From an uncultured Lachnospiraceae bacterium (GTDB taxonomy: Bacteria; Bacillota; Clostridia; Lachnospirales; Lachnospiraceae), in the NCBI GenBank assembly GCA_910577175.1, contig CAJTLU010000009.1:1-64000 (forward strand): a stretch of DNA of 64,000 nucleotides, read 5' to 3'. A program made the position numbers and the translations under genes. Position 1 is the stretch's first letter, and every line of letters begins with the position of its first letter. Shown here piece by piece: positions 17,188 through 25,705 of the stretch. A model generated the notes under the pieces. It saw only the letters and a program-made list of their open reading frames with translations, was not told where the DNA came from and did no database searches.

Positions 17188-18564
17188 ATGACGGTACGGT
17201 TGCCGGAAAAATTTGAGAAAAGGATGCGGGAGATGCTCGCAGAGGAGTATGAAGCCTTTGCACAGGGGTTTGCCGCAGAGCACGCGGCCGGATTGCGCGT
17301 CAACACGATGAAGCTTCCGGTAGAGGAGTTTGAAAAAATCGCACCGGTGCCGGTGCGGAGGATTCCGTGGATTCACAACGGATTTTTTTATGATGCGGAT
17401 GCAGCGCAGCCGGCAAAGCATCCGTATTATTTTGCAGGACTTTATTATATCCAGGAGCCGAGCGCAATGACACCGGCGGCAGTTCTGCCGGTGCAGCCGG
17501 GCGACCGGGTGCTGGATTTATGTGCCGCGCCGGGCGGGAAGAGTACGGAGCTTGCTGCAAAGCTTTGCGGGGAGGGCGTGTTGGTTTCCAATGATATCAG
17601 TAATTCCCGTGCAAAGGCGCTGTTAAAGAATCTGGAGCTGTTTGGCACGAAAAATGCCGTGGTGCTCAGTGAAACACCGGCAAAACTGTCAGAGCGGTTT
17701 GCCGGATATTTTGATAAGATATTGGTGGATGCGCCCTGCTCCGGCGAGGGAATGTTCCGGAAAAGCCCTGCGATTATGAAAAACTGGGAGCAATATGGTG
17801 TGGAGTATTACCAGAAGCTGCAGCGGGAGATTCTGCCGTTTGCGGTAAGGATGCTGCGCCCAGGCGGGATGCTTCTCTATTCGACCTGTACATTTTCCCC
17901 GGAGGAGGACGAAGGAATGCTCGCGTTTTTGCTGCGGGAGTATCCGGAGCTGTCCATGGTGGAACCGGCGCTTACTTATGAAGGCTTTGCCCCGGCAAGA
18001 CCGGAGTGGGGGAGCGGACCGGAGGAAATCCGGAAAGCAATCCGTATCTGGCCGCACCGGATGGAAGGCGAGGGACATTTCGTGGCGTTGCTGCAAAAGT
18101 CGGAGATGGCGGAGGAAGTGCCGCAGTCTGCGGCGTGTGTGCGGGCAGCAAAGCTTTCCAAAGAGGCGGAGGAGTTTCTTGGCGGCTTAACGCTTCCGCT
18201 TTCGTTCCACCGGATGATTGCAAGGGAGGAGCGGCTCTACTATCTGCCGGAGGGTCTGCCGGATCTTTCCGGTCTCCGGATTCTGCGCTCCGGGCTTTTG
18301 CTTGGAGAAATGAAAAAGAACCGGTTTGAGCCGAGCCAGGCGCTTGCCTGCGCCTTAAAGGCGGAAGAGTATGGGAATTGCTACAGTCTTCCCGGGGCGT
18401 CAGAGGATATCATCCGTTATTTGAAGTGTGAAACAATCTCTGCGAAGACGCCGGTTGAGGATGGCTTTGTCCTGGTTTGTGCAGACGGGTATCCGCTTGG
18501 CTGGGGGAAGGCTTCCCACGGTGAAATCAAGAATAAATATCTGGCAGGGTGGCGGATGATGTAA
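17188..18564 (+). CDS. rsmF: 16S rRNA m5C methyltransferase, RsmF/YebU-like
   Basis: 458 residues. SAM-dependent RNA cytosine-C5 methyltransferase: LRVNTMK N-terminal module, SAM site LDLCAAPGGKSTELA, NDISNSRAKALLKN, motif IV DAPCSGEGMFRK (catalytic-pair Cys) and motif VI YSTCTFSPEEDEG (nucleophile Cys). A C-terminal PUA-like region (~residues 300-458) follows, as in RsmF. The start is ATG 17188 with AGGAGG 6 nt upstream. Confidence 0.92.
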   Translation: MTVRLPEKFEKRMREMLAEEYEAFAQGFAAEHAAGLRVNTMKLPVEEFEKIAPVPVRRIPWIHNGFFYDADAAQPAKHPYYFAGLYYIQEPSAMTPAAVLPVQPGDRVLDLCAAPGGKSTELAAKLCGEGVLVSNDISNSRAKALLKNLELFGTKNAVVLSETPAKLSERFAGYFDKILVDAPCSGEGMFRKSPAIMKNWEQYGVEYYQKLQREILPFAVRMLRPGGMLLYSTCTFSPEEDEGMLAFLLREYPELSMVEPALTYEGFAPARPEWGSGPEEIRKAIRIWPHRMEGEGHFVALLQKSEMAEEVPQSAACVRAAKLSKEAEEFLGGLTLPLSFHRMIAREERLYYLPEGLPDLSGLRILRSGLLLGEMKKNRFEPSQALACALKAEEYGNCYSLPGASEDIIRYLKCETISAKTPVEDGFVLVCADGYPLGWGKASHGEIKNKYLAGWRMM

Positions 18565-18574
18565 GGAGGAAAGC

Positions 18575-19354
18575 ATGCGGTTAGATAAGCTTCTGGCAGA
18601 GCTGACCGGAATGACACGTTCCAAGGCAAGAGAAACGATACAGGGCGGCAGGGTCTGTGTGAACGGTGAGGTAAAAACGGTAATTGCGGAGCAGGTAAAC
18701 GAGGATACTGCCTGTGTGACGATGGACGGACAGGCTCTTGTGTTTCGTAAGTATGTTTACTATATGTTAAATAAGCCTGCCGGAACGGTTTCGGCAACGC
18801 GGGACCGGTCAGATAAAACCGTAGTCGGGCTGTTGTCAGAAACGGACCGGAAACGGAGGAACCTGTTTCCGGTAGGAAGGCTCGATAAGGACACGGAAGG
18901 GCTTTTACTGATTACAGATGACGGGGCGCTTTCACATCGGATGTTGTCGCCGAAAAGCCATGTAGATAAGCTTTATTTTGCAAAGCTGGCAAGGGAGATT
19001 ACTGAGGAAGACATCGCCCTGTTTGCCTCCGGAATGAAGGTAGACGAGGAGCTGACCGCGCTTCCGGCGGTGTTAAGAAGATTAAGTCCCGGGGAAGCGG
19101 AGCATTTTTGTCCGGATGGAGGGACGGCTGCTGCGGTTACGCTGCAGGAGGGGAAGTTTCATCAGGTGAAACGGATGTTTGCCGCTTCCGGAAACGAGGT
19201 GCTGTATTTAAAGCGTATGGCAGTAGGCGGCGTGAAATTGGACGGAAATCTTTCGCCCGGAGAGTACCGGGCGCTGACCACAGAGGAGGTTTCCTGTTTG
19301 ATGGCGTGCACCAGAATGCCGGAAGGAGAGAATAAAAGCGATGTTGACGAATAA
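18575..19354 (+). CDS. Pseudouridine synthase, RsuA/RluB family
   Basis: 259 residues. N-terminal S4 RNA-binding domain (MRLDKLLAELTGMTRSKARE), then the catalytic domain with YYMLNKPAG, the catalytic Asp in FPVGRLDKDTEGLLLIT, and the C-terminal VTLQEGKFHQVKRMFAA. It modifies uridine in rRNA. Starts 10 nt after rsmF with AAGGAGG, and overlaps the next gene by 14 nt. Confidence 0.92.
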   Translation: MRLDKLLAELTGMTRSKARETIQGGRVCVNGEVKTVIAEQVNEDTACVTMDGQALVFRKYVYYMLNKPAGTVSATRDRSDKTVVGLLSETDRKRRNLFPVGRLDKDTEGLLLITDDGALSHRMLSPKSHVDKLYFAKLAREITEEDIALFASGMKVDEELTALPAVLRRLSPGEAEHFCPDGGTAAAVTLQEGKFHQVKRMFAASGNEVLYLKRMAVGGVKLDGNLSPGEYRALTTEEVSCLMACTRMPEGENKSDVDE

Positions 19355-19988
19355 AAAGGCAGTTATTTTTGATCTGGACGGGACGGTGGTCGATTCCATG
19401 TGGATGTGGGAGGCAATCGATATCGAGTATCTCGGCCAGTTCGGGATTGCGTTGCCGGCCGGACTGCAAAAGAAGATTTCCGGTATGAGCTTTTCCGAAA
19501 CGGCGGATTATTTTAAGCGGGAGTTTTTGCTTCCGGACAGTACAGAACAGATTAAGTCGGATTGGAACCGGATGGCAATGGAGAAGTACCGCACGGAGGT
19601 CACATTAAAGCCCGGCGTGCTGGAGTTCCTGAAAAAGCTGAAGGAGCGGAACATCCGGACCGGAATCGCAACAAGCAATTCAAAGGAGCTTGCAGGTGCG
19701 GTATTAGAGTGCCGGGGGCTTCTGCCTTATTTTGACGAGATACATACGTCGTGCGAGGTAGAGCATGGAAAGCCTGCGCCGGATATTTACCTTTTTGTGG
19801 CGGAATGTCTGAAAACGGCGCCGGCGGAATGTCTGGTGTTTGAGGATATTTCCGAGGGAATCCGCGCAGGGAAGGCGGCAGGAATGACAGTATGCGGCGT
19901 CGAGGACGCATTTTCAGAGGGTTACCGGGAGGAAAAGAAGAGGCTTGCGGACTATTATATCGGAAGCTACGGGGAGATTGTCTGGTAA
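19341..19988 (+). CDS. HAD-superfamily hydrolase (beta-phosphoglucomutase-like)
   Basis: 215 residues, subfamily IA. Motif I DLDGTVVDS (nucleophile Asp), cap domain ~residues 16-80, motif II GIATSNSKEL, motif III Lys in EHGKPAPDIYL and motif IV VFEDISEGIRAGKAAGM. Substrate unknown; candidates are sugar phosphates or phosphoglycolate. The start overlaps the end of the pseudouridine synthase by 14 nt, so the two are coupled. Confidence 0.9.
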   Translation: MLTNKKAVIFDLDGTVVDSMWMWEAIDIEYLGQFGIALPAGLQKKISGMSFSETADYFKREFLLPDSTEQIKSDWNRMAMEKYRTEVTLKPGVLEFLKKLKERNIRTGIATSNSKELAGAVLECRGLLPYFDEIHTSCEVEHGKPAPDIYLFVAECLKTAPAECLVFEDISEGIRAGKAAGMTVCGVEDAFSEGYREEKKRLADYYIGSYGEIVW

Positions 19989-20000
19989 AAGGAGAATGGA

Positions 20001-20567
20001 ATGAAGCGGAAAGAAAAATGCGAATACGGTTATGTAAGGTCACAGAAAAAAAGAATGCTTTTCGGGGCGCTTCTTATGACTGCCATTGGTGTGGCGATTT
20101 TTATACTGGGGCTTTTACTGAATAAGTTTGAGAAAGCAAATGTGTTTACCATTATAGCGGTGCTGTTTGTGCTGCCGATGGCAAGGTATCTGACGTCATG
20201 GATTGTTCTGCTTCCATTTCGGACGCCGGAAGAGGCGCTGTATGAAAGGGTAAAGGAGCAGATGCCGGAGGGAGCCGTCCTGCTTTCCGACTATGTCTTT
20301 ACATCGGGAGAGCGGGTGATGGGACTGGCGTTTCTGGTACTGACGGATAACGAGTATATCGGTCTTGCCGCAAGAAAGAACGAGAAGCTTCCCAAAATGA
20401 AGGAGTACCTTTCGGATGCTTTAAAGAAGCGGGCAATTCCAGGTAAGCTTGTGCTGTGCGGGGGAGAAGAGGAGTTCCTTGCAAAGCTAAAAAAGGTTCC
20501 GGAAGTGAAAAAGACAAAAGAAGAGCGTCAGGAGCTGTTGGACTTCCTGCGCTCACTCTCGGTATAG
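20001..20567 (+). CDS. Unknown two-span membrane protein
   Basis: 188 residues, start ATG 20001 after AAAAGGAG. A basic N-terminus, two membrane helices (~residues 20-40 and ~47-72), then a soluble ~115-residue cytoplasmic domain of mixed alpha/beta character with a Lys-rich end. No recognised motif. It lies 12 nt after the HAD gene and 25 nt before the next pseudouridine synthase, in the same operon. Confidence 0.75.
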   Translation: MKRKEKCEYGYVRSQKKRMLFGALLMTAIGVAIFILGLLLNKFEKANVFTIIAVLFVLPMARYLTSWIVLLPFRTPEEALYERVKEQMPEGAVLLSDYVFTSGERVMGLAFLVLTDNEYIGLAARKNEKLPKMKEYLSDALKKRAIPGKLVLCGGEEEFLAKLKKVPEVKKTKEERQELLDFLRSLSV

Positions 20568-20592
20568 AGGGCAGAGGCAGGGACGAACGGAC

Positions 20593-21639
20593 ATGAGAAA
20601 GATTACAGTAACAAAAAACGAAGCTGGGCAGAAGCTCCTTAAGCTGCTTGCCAAGTATCTGGATACAGCGCCGCAGGGGTTTCTTCACAAGATGCTGCGG
20701 AAGAAAAATATTACGTTAAACGGGAAAAAGGCGGATGGCTCGGAGCAGCTGGGGGAAGCGGACGAGGTCTGCCTGTTTTTGTCGGAGGAAACAATTCTCT
20801 CCTTTCAGAGCAGGATGGGGCAGAAGGAAAAGGAAAATGAAAATGAGCGTGTAAAAGCGCTGCCTGCTCTCCGGGTGCTTTATGAGGATGAAGATATTCT
20901 GCTGCTCAATAAACCGGTGGGCGTTTTATCGCAGAAGGCAGAGGCTTCGGACGTTTCGGCAAATGAATGGCTGATTTCCTATCTGCTAGAGAAGGGGGCG
21001 CTGACCGCAGAGGAGCTGCAGACCTTCCGACCGGCGGTATGTAACCGTCTGGACCGTAATACGAGCGGGATTCTGACCGCCGGAAAGAGTCTTGCCGGGC
21101 TACAGACGCTTTCCCGGCTTTTAAAGGAGCGGAGTCTCTGGAAAGAGTATTATTGTATCGTTTGCGGCAGGGTGGAACGAAGCAGCAGGATAACCGGATT
21201 TCTGGCAAAGAATGAGCAGGCGAACCGGGTGATGGTGACGAGGAATAAAGAGTCAGAGGACGCCGCCCCGGTGGTAACCGAATATGTGCCGGTATGCAGT
21301 ACAGGACAGTATACCCTGCTCCGTGTACACCTGATTACAGGCAAGACGCATCAAATCAGGGCGCAGCTTGCTTCGGTGGGACACCCGCTGCTTGGCGACG
21401 GGAAATACGGGGATGCAAAGACAAACCGTGCCATGCGGGAGCGCTTCGGTCTGACAAGCCAGCTGCTTCATGCGGCATATCTTGCGTTTCCGGATAAGAT
21501 GGAGGCCTGTCCGCAGCTTGCAGGAAAGGAGTTTTTTGCTCCGGCGCCGGCACTGTTTGCAAGGGTTGCAAGAGATCTCGGTCTGTATACGGAGGAGCTT
21601 TGTGGCAGGAGCGGGAAGTATCTGCAAGGAAAGGAGTAA
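20593..21639 (+). CDS. Pseudouridine synthase, RluA/RluC/RluD family
   Basis: 348 residues. N-terminal S4 domain (GQKLLKLLAKYLDTA ... LHKMLRKKNITLNGKK), then the RluA-type catalytic domain: LYEDEDILLLNKPVGVL, catalytic Asp in VCNRLDRNTSGIL, YYCIVCGRV and LITGKTHQIRAQLASVGHPLLGD. It modifies rRNA uridines; exact target site not predictable. Confidence 0.92.
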   Translation: MRKITVTKNEAGQKLLKLLAKYLDTAPQGFLHKMLRKKNITLNGKKADGSEQLGEADEVCLFLSEETILSFQSRMGQKEKENENERVKALPALRVLYEDEDILLLNKPVGVLSQKAEASDVSANEWLISYLLEKGALTAEELQTFRPAVCNRLDRNTSGILTAGKSLAGLQTLSRLLKERSLWKEYYCIVCGRVERSSRITGFLAKNEQANRVMVTRNKESEDAAPVVTEYVPVCSTGQYTLLRVHLITGKTHQIRAQLASVGHPLLGDGKYGDAKTNRAMRERFGLTSQLLHAAYLAFPDKMEACPQLAGKEFFAPAPALFARVARDLGLYTEELCGRSGKYLQGKE

Positions 21640-21641
21640 GC

Positions 21642-22178
21642 ATGGGCGAGTGGAATTCGAGAGGGCTGCGCGGCTCGGCATTGGAAGAACTGATTAACCT
21701 GACAAACGAGAGATACCGGGAGCTGGGACTTGCCTTAATCCAGAAGATTCCGACGCCGATTACGCCGGTTGAAATTGAGAAACGCTCAAGGCACATTACG
21801 CTTGCCTATTTTGATAAAAAGAGTACCGTGGACTATATCGGCGCGGTGCAGGGAGTCCCGGTCTGCTTCGATGCCAAGGAATGCGCCGGGGATACGTTTT
21901 CCCTGCAGAACGTGCATCCGCACCAGATGGCTTTTATGGAAGAGTTTGAACGGCAGCAGGGAATTGCGTTTCTGCTGGTCTCCTATACGCAGAAGGAATT
22001 GTACTATTATCTGCGGTTTGAAAAGCTGAAGGAGTTTTACGAAAGGTCCTTGAACGGCGGCAGGAAGAGCTTCCGTTTTGACGAAACGGAAGCAGGGTTT
22101 TTTCTGCCAAAGGTGAACGGGATTTTTGTGCCGTATCTGAACGGGCTGCAGAAGGATTTGGAATTGAGGGAAAAATAG
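21642..22178 (+). CDS. recU: Holliday junction resolvase RecU
   Basis: 178 residues. Firmicute-specific resolvase that cuts four-way junctions in recombinational repair and chromosome segregation. NSRGLRGSALEELIN (family N-terminus), active-site region STVDYIGAVQGVPVCFDAKE (Asp and Asp-Ala-Lys of the nuclease core), and HPHQMAFMEEF. Start ATG 21642 after GGAAAGGAG, 3 nt after the previous stop, so co-translated with the pseudouridine synthase. Confidence 0.93.
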   Translation: MGEWNSRGLRGSALEELINLTNERYRELGLALIQKIPTPITPVEIEKRSRHITLAYFDKKSTVDYIGAVQGVPVCFDAKECAGDTFSLQNVHPHQMAFMEEFERQQGIAFLLVSYTQKELYYYLRFEKLKEFYERSLNGGRKSFRFDETEAGFFLPKVNGIFVPYLNGLQKDLELREK

Positions 22179-22180
22179 GA

Positions 22181-22207
22181 CGGCTTCCGGATTTTGGGAG
22201 CCGCATT
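22181..22207 (+). terminator. Terminator after recU
   Basis: CGGCTTCC (22181-22188) pairs with GGGAGCCG (22196-22203), followed by CATTTTA. One G-U pair. Confidence 0.55.
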
Positions 22208-22264
22208 TTATATGCCCTTTTGTGCACAATCTGAAGAATTTTTCCGGGTCATTAAAAAAATACA

Positions 22265-22274
22265 GAAACTCAAG
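22265..22274 (+). repeat. Dispersed repeat, copy 2 (GAAACTCAAG)
   Basis: Ends 12 nt before the -35 box of the next gene's promoter; CTCAAGAA and TTCTTGA together form a short inverted repeat with that -35 region. Confidence 0.5.
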
Positions 22275-22286
22275 AAAATTGAATTC

Positions 22287-22315
22287 TTGACATAAAGAGG
22301 AAAGTAAGATAAAAT
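22287..22315 (+). promoter_or_regulatory. Promoter of the zinc-ribbon/propeller gene
   Basis: TTGACA (22287-22292), 17-nt spacer, TAAAAT (22310-22315). Confidence 0.65.
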
Positions 22316-22400
22316 AAGAATTAGCATGCAAAAATGCTGTTGTCGAACATAGTAGTAAAAGAACGAAACGCCGCCGTGGGGGCGGCAGATGGAGGAGAAT

Positions 22401-24164
22401 ATGGTTTGTAATAAGTGCGGAAAGGAATGTGAAGACGGCGCTAAGTTTTGTACGAACTGTGGCACGGAGCTTACCTCAGTGGAAAGTGTGCAGGCTGAGG
22501 TGGAAGAGGCCGTAGCAGCAGTGACGGAAGACGGGGAGGCGGAAACTGCAGGAGAGCCGGAGGCAGCAGAGGCAGATGCTGTAGAGGAGACGACAGAGAA
22601 AGTCGTAGAAGCAACTGAGGTTCCAGTGGTAGAAGAGAAGGAAGAAAAGAAAGCGGAGCAGAAGGCGCCGGCAGAAGTCAAAGAGAAAAAGGCAGAAAAG
22701 GAAAAGAAGCCGGCGAATAAGAATATTGGCAAGGTAGTCGGTGTAATCGCTGCCGTAGTTCTGCTGATTCTCCTGTTCAGAGCGTTGTTTTCCGGCGGTA
22801 AGGACTATATTGTTTCCGGAAAGAACGCTGTGATTGCGATTGACGAGACCGATGATTTTGTATTAGCAATTATGGAAAACGGGAAAGCGCTGGATACCGG
22901 CATGGAAAGAGCTGATTATGCGACTTACAGCCAGGACAGGACCGTTGCCTGCTTTGTAAATGAGGATGATGCCCTGATTGTGATTAGGAAGGGCAAGGTA
23001 GTTAAGACTGGTATTGAGGAAGCAAAGAAGTTCCAGATTTCTGCATATGGAGATACGATTGCATATTTCACAGATGTGTCAGGAGATTTTGGTACGCTGA
23101 ACCTGTATTATACCAAGAACGGCAAAAAGAAAGAAATTGCGGAAGAAATTCTTATAGACAGCGTTGTATTGTCTCCGGACGGGGAAACGGTTGCATTTGT
23201 CGGTGATTACGAGGCAAAGGATGATTTTAAGGGTTATTATTCTATTGACGGCAAGAAGCCGGCAGAGGTAGGAAAGGAAAAGCGCGTATTTGCAATTGCG
23301 GATAAGGCGGCTTATCTTTACTATGTAGACGATGACCGGATTTATGCAAAAAAGAAGAAGAAGGATGCGGAAAAGCTTGCAAGCGACGTATCTTATGTAG
23401 ATGTGCTTGTGAATGAGGACTGTACGGAGGTTCTGTTCACAAATGACGGAAAGACCTATCTTTCAGTTAAGGCAGGCGAGAAAAAGAAGGTTTCTAACGA
23501 TGAGTTCAGCGGAGGTGTCGTGCTTCCGGCAGAGGCACTGCAGGTTACTGCGACCCAGCGTATGGCAAGAGGCAGTGTAGTAGTAACCTTTACGGGTGTT
23601 GAGACCTTTGAGGAGCAGGTATTTGTTGCCGGAACCAGATTGATTTATCTGGATAAGAAGCACGAAGGCAATACGATTGCCTCCGCAGTAGATAAGTGCA
23701 TCATAGCGGAGAACCGGGAAGAACTGGTCTATATAGATATTTTGGGAGAGGTAATCCGTGTAGAGGATTTTGATAAGGGTGGAAAGGAGACCCCGGTCGG
23801 GAAAGAGGACACCGAAGCATATTCCATTTATGCAGACGGAAGCTTGAAGTATGTTTATTATATTAATGAAGATGATGAACTCTATTGCATCAAGGGCAAA
23901 AAGGAGAAGAAGATTGCGGATGATGTTACTTCGGCAGCAATTTCCCCGGATGGTACAATGTGTTACTATGTGGTAGAGGACGAGACTCTTTTCTATTCCA
24001 AGAAGGCAGGCAAGGGGAAGAAGATTGCAGACTCGGAGGACGGTGCGAAATGTATACGTTATTTTTCCCGGATTCTGGTGAGCATGAGAGAAGATGACGA
24101 GCTTACGCTTTCTTTTATTGACGGGAAGAAGCTGAAAGAGCTGTATAAGACCTATTTCGATTAG
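22401..24164 (+). CDS. Zinc-ribbon, membrane-anchored propeller-like protein
   Basis: 587 residues. The N-terminal zinc ribbon (CNKCGKECEDGAKFCTNCGT, residues 3-22) has two CxxC knuckles. It is followed by an acidic Glu/Ala/Val-rich linker (~25-95), a Lys-rich stretch, one membrane span (~108-128, VVGVIAAVVLLILLFRALF), and a ~450-residue extracytoplasmic domain. That domain repeats the pattern 'hydrophobic strand - SPDG - strand' (VVLSPDGETVAFVGDYEAKD, AAISPDGTMCYYVVED), suggesting a WD40/TolB-like beta-propeller. I prefer ATG 22401, 5 nt after GGAGG, to the ATG at 22389. It would signal or sense between cytoplasm and exterior; function unknown. Confidence 0.8.
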   Translation: MVCNKCGKECEDGAKFCTNCGTELTSVESVQAEVEEAVAAVTEDGEAETAGEPEAAEADAVEETTEKVVEATEVPVVEEKEEKKAEQKAPAEVKEKKAEKEKKPANKNIGKVVGVIAAVVLLILLFRALFSGGKDYIVSGKNAVIAIDETDDFVLAIMENGKALDTGMERADYATYSQDRTVACFVNEDDALIVIRKGKVVKTGIEEAKKFQISAYGDTIAYFTDVSGDFGTLNLYYTKNGKKKEIAEEILIDSVVLSPDGETVAFVGDYEAKDDFKGYYSIDGKKPAEVGKEKRVFAIADKAAYLYYVDDDRIYAKKKKKDAEKLASDVSYVDVLVNEDCTEVLFTNDGKTYLSVKAGEKKKVSNDEFSGGVVLPAEALQVTATQRMARGSVVVTFTGVETFEEQVFVAGTRLIYLDKKHEGNTIASAVDKCIIAENREELVYIDILGEVIRVEDFDKGGKETPVGKEDTEAYSIYADGSLKYVYYINEDDELYCIKGKKEKKIADDVTSAAISPDGTMCYYVVEDETLFYSKKAGKGKKIADSEDGAKCIRYFSRILVSMREDDELTLSFIDGKKLKELYKTYFD

Positions 24165-24192
24165 AAACAGGCGGATAATAAGAACCGGACCG

Positions 24193-24238
24193 AAAGGCCG
24201 TTGCCGGAAAAGCGGCGGCGGCTTTTCCTTTTTTGGAA
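24193..24238 (+). terminator. Terminator after the propeller gene
   Basis: Imperfect stem AAAGGCCGTTGCCG with CGGCGGCGGCTTTT (loop GAAAAG), followed by CCTTTTTT. Confidence 0.6.
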
Positions 24239-24275
24239 GAACGGCAGCTTTACAAAAATTTGCGGAGGGACAAGT

Positions 24276-24329
24276 GTGGAAGATTTCAGTATCAATGAAA
24301 TGCAGGAAATGCAAAGAAAGGAAGAGTGA
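24276..24329 (+). pseudogene. 17-codon remnant resembling the start of a MazG-like gene
   Basis: GTG start with GGAGGG 6 nt upstream, reading VEDFSINEMQEMQRKEE then TGA. The pattern 'IxEMQEMQR' matches the first residues of clostridial MazG-like nucleotide pyrophosphohydrolases, which normally go on for ~100 residues. Everything after is gone and the his promoter follows 6 nt later. It could also be a short leader ORF. Confidence 0.3.
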
Positions 24330-24335
24330 AAACTA

Positions 24336-24364
24336 TTGACATTTCCTTGCAAATGGCGTAAAAT
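24336..24364 (+). promoter_or_regulatory. Promoter of the his operon
   Basis: TTGACA (24336-24341), 17-nt spacer, TAAAAT (24359-24364). Confidence 0.75.
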
Positions 24365-24391
24365 AGATACATTATTTTGGTAGAGAGCTAT

Positions 24392-24454
24392 CACGTTACT
24401 ATACGAAAGCGGCTGCCGGATGTTTCTGCAGAGGCGCCGGATGGAAGTAACGTG
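24392..24454 (+). promoter_or_regulatory. Structured 5' leader of the his operon
   Basis: CACGTTACT (24392-24400) pairs perfectly with AGTAACGTG (24446-24454), enclosing GC-rich sequence that can fold further. No His-codon run (no leader-peptide attenuator), T-box sequence or U-tract terminator is visible, so the mechanism, if any, is unclear. Confidence 0.45.
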
Positions 24455-24477
24455 GAGTTTTCAGGAAAGGAGGACGT

Positions 24478-25704
24478 ATGGAGAGATTATTACATACCCC
24501 GGAAGGAGTCCGGGACCTGCACGATGCGGAATGCGAGAAAAAGCAGCAGCTGGAGGGAAAATTGCGCCATTGCCTGCACCGGTTCGGTTTCCGGGATGTG
24601 GTGACTCCGACGTTTGAATATTTCGATATTTTCCGGAAGGAACGGGGAACTGTTCCGTCGAAGGACATGTATAAGTTTATCGACCGCGAGGGGAATACGT
24701 TAGTGCTGCGTCCGGATATGACGCCGCAGATTGCCCGGTGCGTGGCGAAGTATTATAAGGAGGAGCGCTTTCCGCTCCGCCTCTCCTACCGCGGCAATAC
24801 TTTTGTAGACAACAGCGGGTACCGCGGGAAGCTTAAGGAGACGACGCAGATTGGCGCCGAGCTGATTAACGACGGTTCTGTTTCTGCAGATGCAGAGATG
24901 GTTGCACTGATGGCAGAATGTCTGAAGGCGGGCGGCTTAAAGGAGTTCCAGATTGAAATCGGCCATGTCGGATTCTTTGCGGCGCTGGCGAAGGAGGCAG
25001 GCTTTTCCGAGGAGGAGACGTTAGAGGTAAGGGAGCTGATTGAAAATAAAAACCTGTTCAGTGTGGAGCAGGTTCTTGCCGGAAAGCATCTGAAGCCGGA
25101 GTTAAAGGAGCTTCTGTTAAAGCTTCCGGAGTTTTTCGGAAGCGTGGAAAAGCTCAAAGAAATCCGGGGCATGACTGAAAATGCAGAGGCTTGCGCAGCA
25201 TTGGATTATCTGACGGAGCTGCACCGTTATCTGGAAGCATACGGCGTAGCGCCCTATATTTCTTACGACCTCGGTATGCTCGGGAAGTACGGGTATTATA
25301 CCGGAATCAATTTCCGCGCCCTGACCTACAAGACCGGTGAATCAGTAGCGGCAGGCGGCCGTTATGACCATCTGACGGGGCAGTTCGGAAAGCCGGCGCC
25401 GGCAATCGGCATTGCGCTGTATGTGGATACGCTGCTGCTCAGCCTTTCAAGACAGGGGCTGATTTGTGCGGAGGAGAAGAAACGGACTTTGGTGGTTTAT
25501 GAAAAGGGTTCGGAGGAAGCGGCCATCCGGCTGGTCTGCGAGCTGCGTGCAGATGATAGGTATGCAATGTTAGAAGAAAAGTGCAGCGACAGGGACTGGA
25601 AGGAGTATGAAACACGCATCAATACCGGAGGTATTGTCCGGGTTTGTGAGGTAACTCCGGAAGGAGTGCGCTCCGTGGAGCAGACGGACGGGATTGGAGA
25701 ATAG
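24478..25704 (+). CDS. hisZ: ATP phosphoribosyltransferase regulatory subunit HisZ
   Basis: 408 residues. A histidyl-tRNA-synthetase paralogue that activates short HisG and binds histidine for feedback control. HisRS-like class II motifs: TPEGVRDLHDAE, DREGNTLVLRPDMTPQIARC (motif 2 region), LRLSYRGNTFVDN and GRYDHLTGQFGKPAPAIGIAL (motif 3). It lacks the anticodon-binding C-terminal domain of true HisRS. Start ATG 24478 after AAAGGAGG. First gene of hisZ-G-D-B-A-IE. Confidence 0.95.
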   Translation: MERLLHTPEGVRDLHDAECEKKQQLEGKLRHCLHRFGFRDVVTPTFEYFDIFRKERGTVPSKDMYKFIDREGNTLVLRPDMTPQIARCVAKYYKEERFPLRLSYRGNTFVDNSGYRGKLKETTQIGAELINDGSVSADAEMVALMAECLKAGGLKEFQIEIGHVGFFAALAKEAGFSEEETLEVRELIENKNLFSVEQVLAGKHLKPELKELLLKLPEFFGSVEKLKEIRGMTENAEACAALDYLTELHRYLEAYGVAPYISYDLGMLGKYGYYTGINFRALTYKTGESVAAGGRYDHLTGQFGKPAPAIGIALYVDTLLLSLSRQGLICAEEKKRTLVVYEKGSEEAAIRLVCELRADDRYAMLEEKCSDRDWKEYETRINTGGIVRVCEVTPEGVRSVEQTDGIGE

Positions 25705-25705
25705 C

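Noticed and set aside
24365..24477. T-box or His-leader attenuator before hisZ
   Set aside because: No T-box core sequence and no His-codon run; only a closing stem is present.
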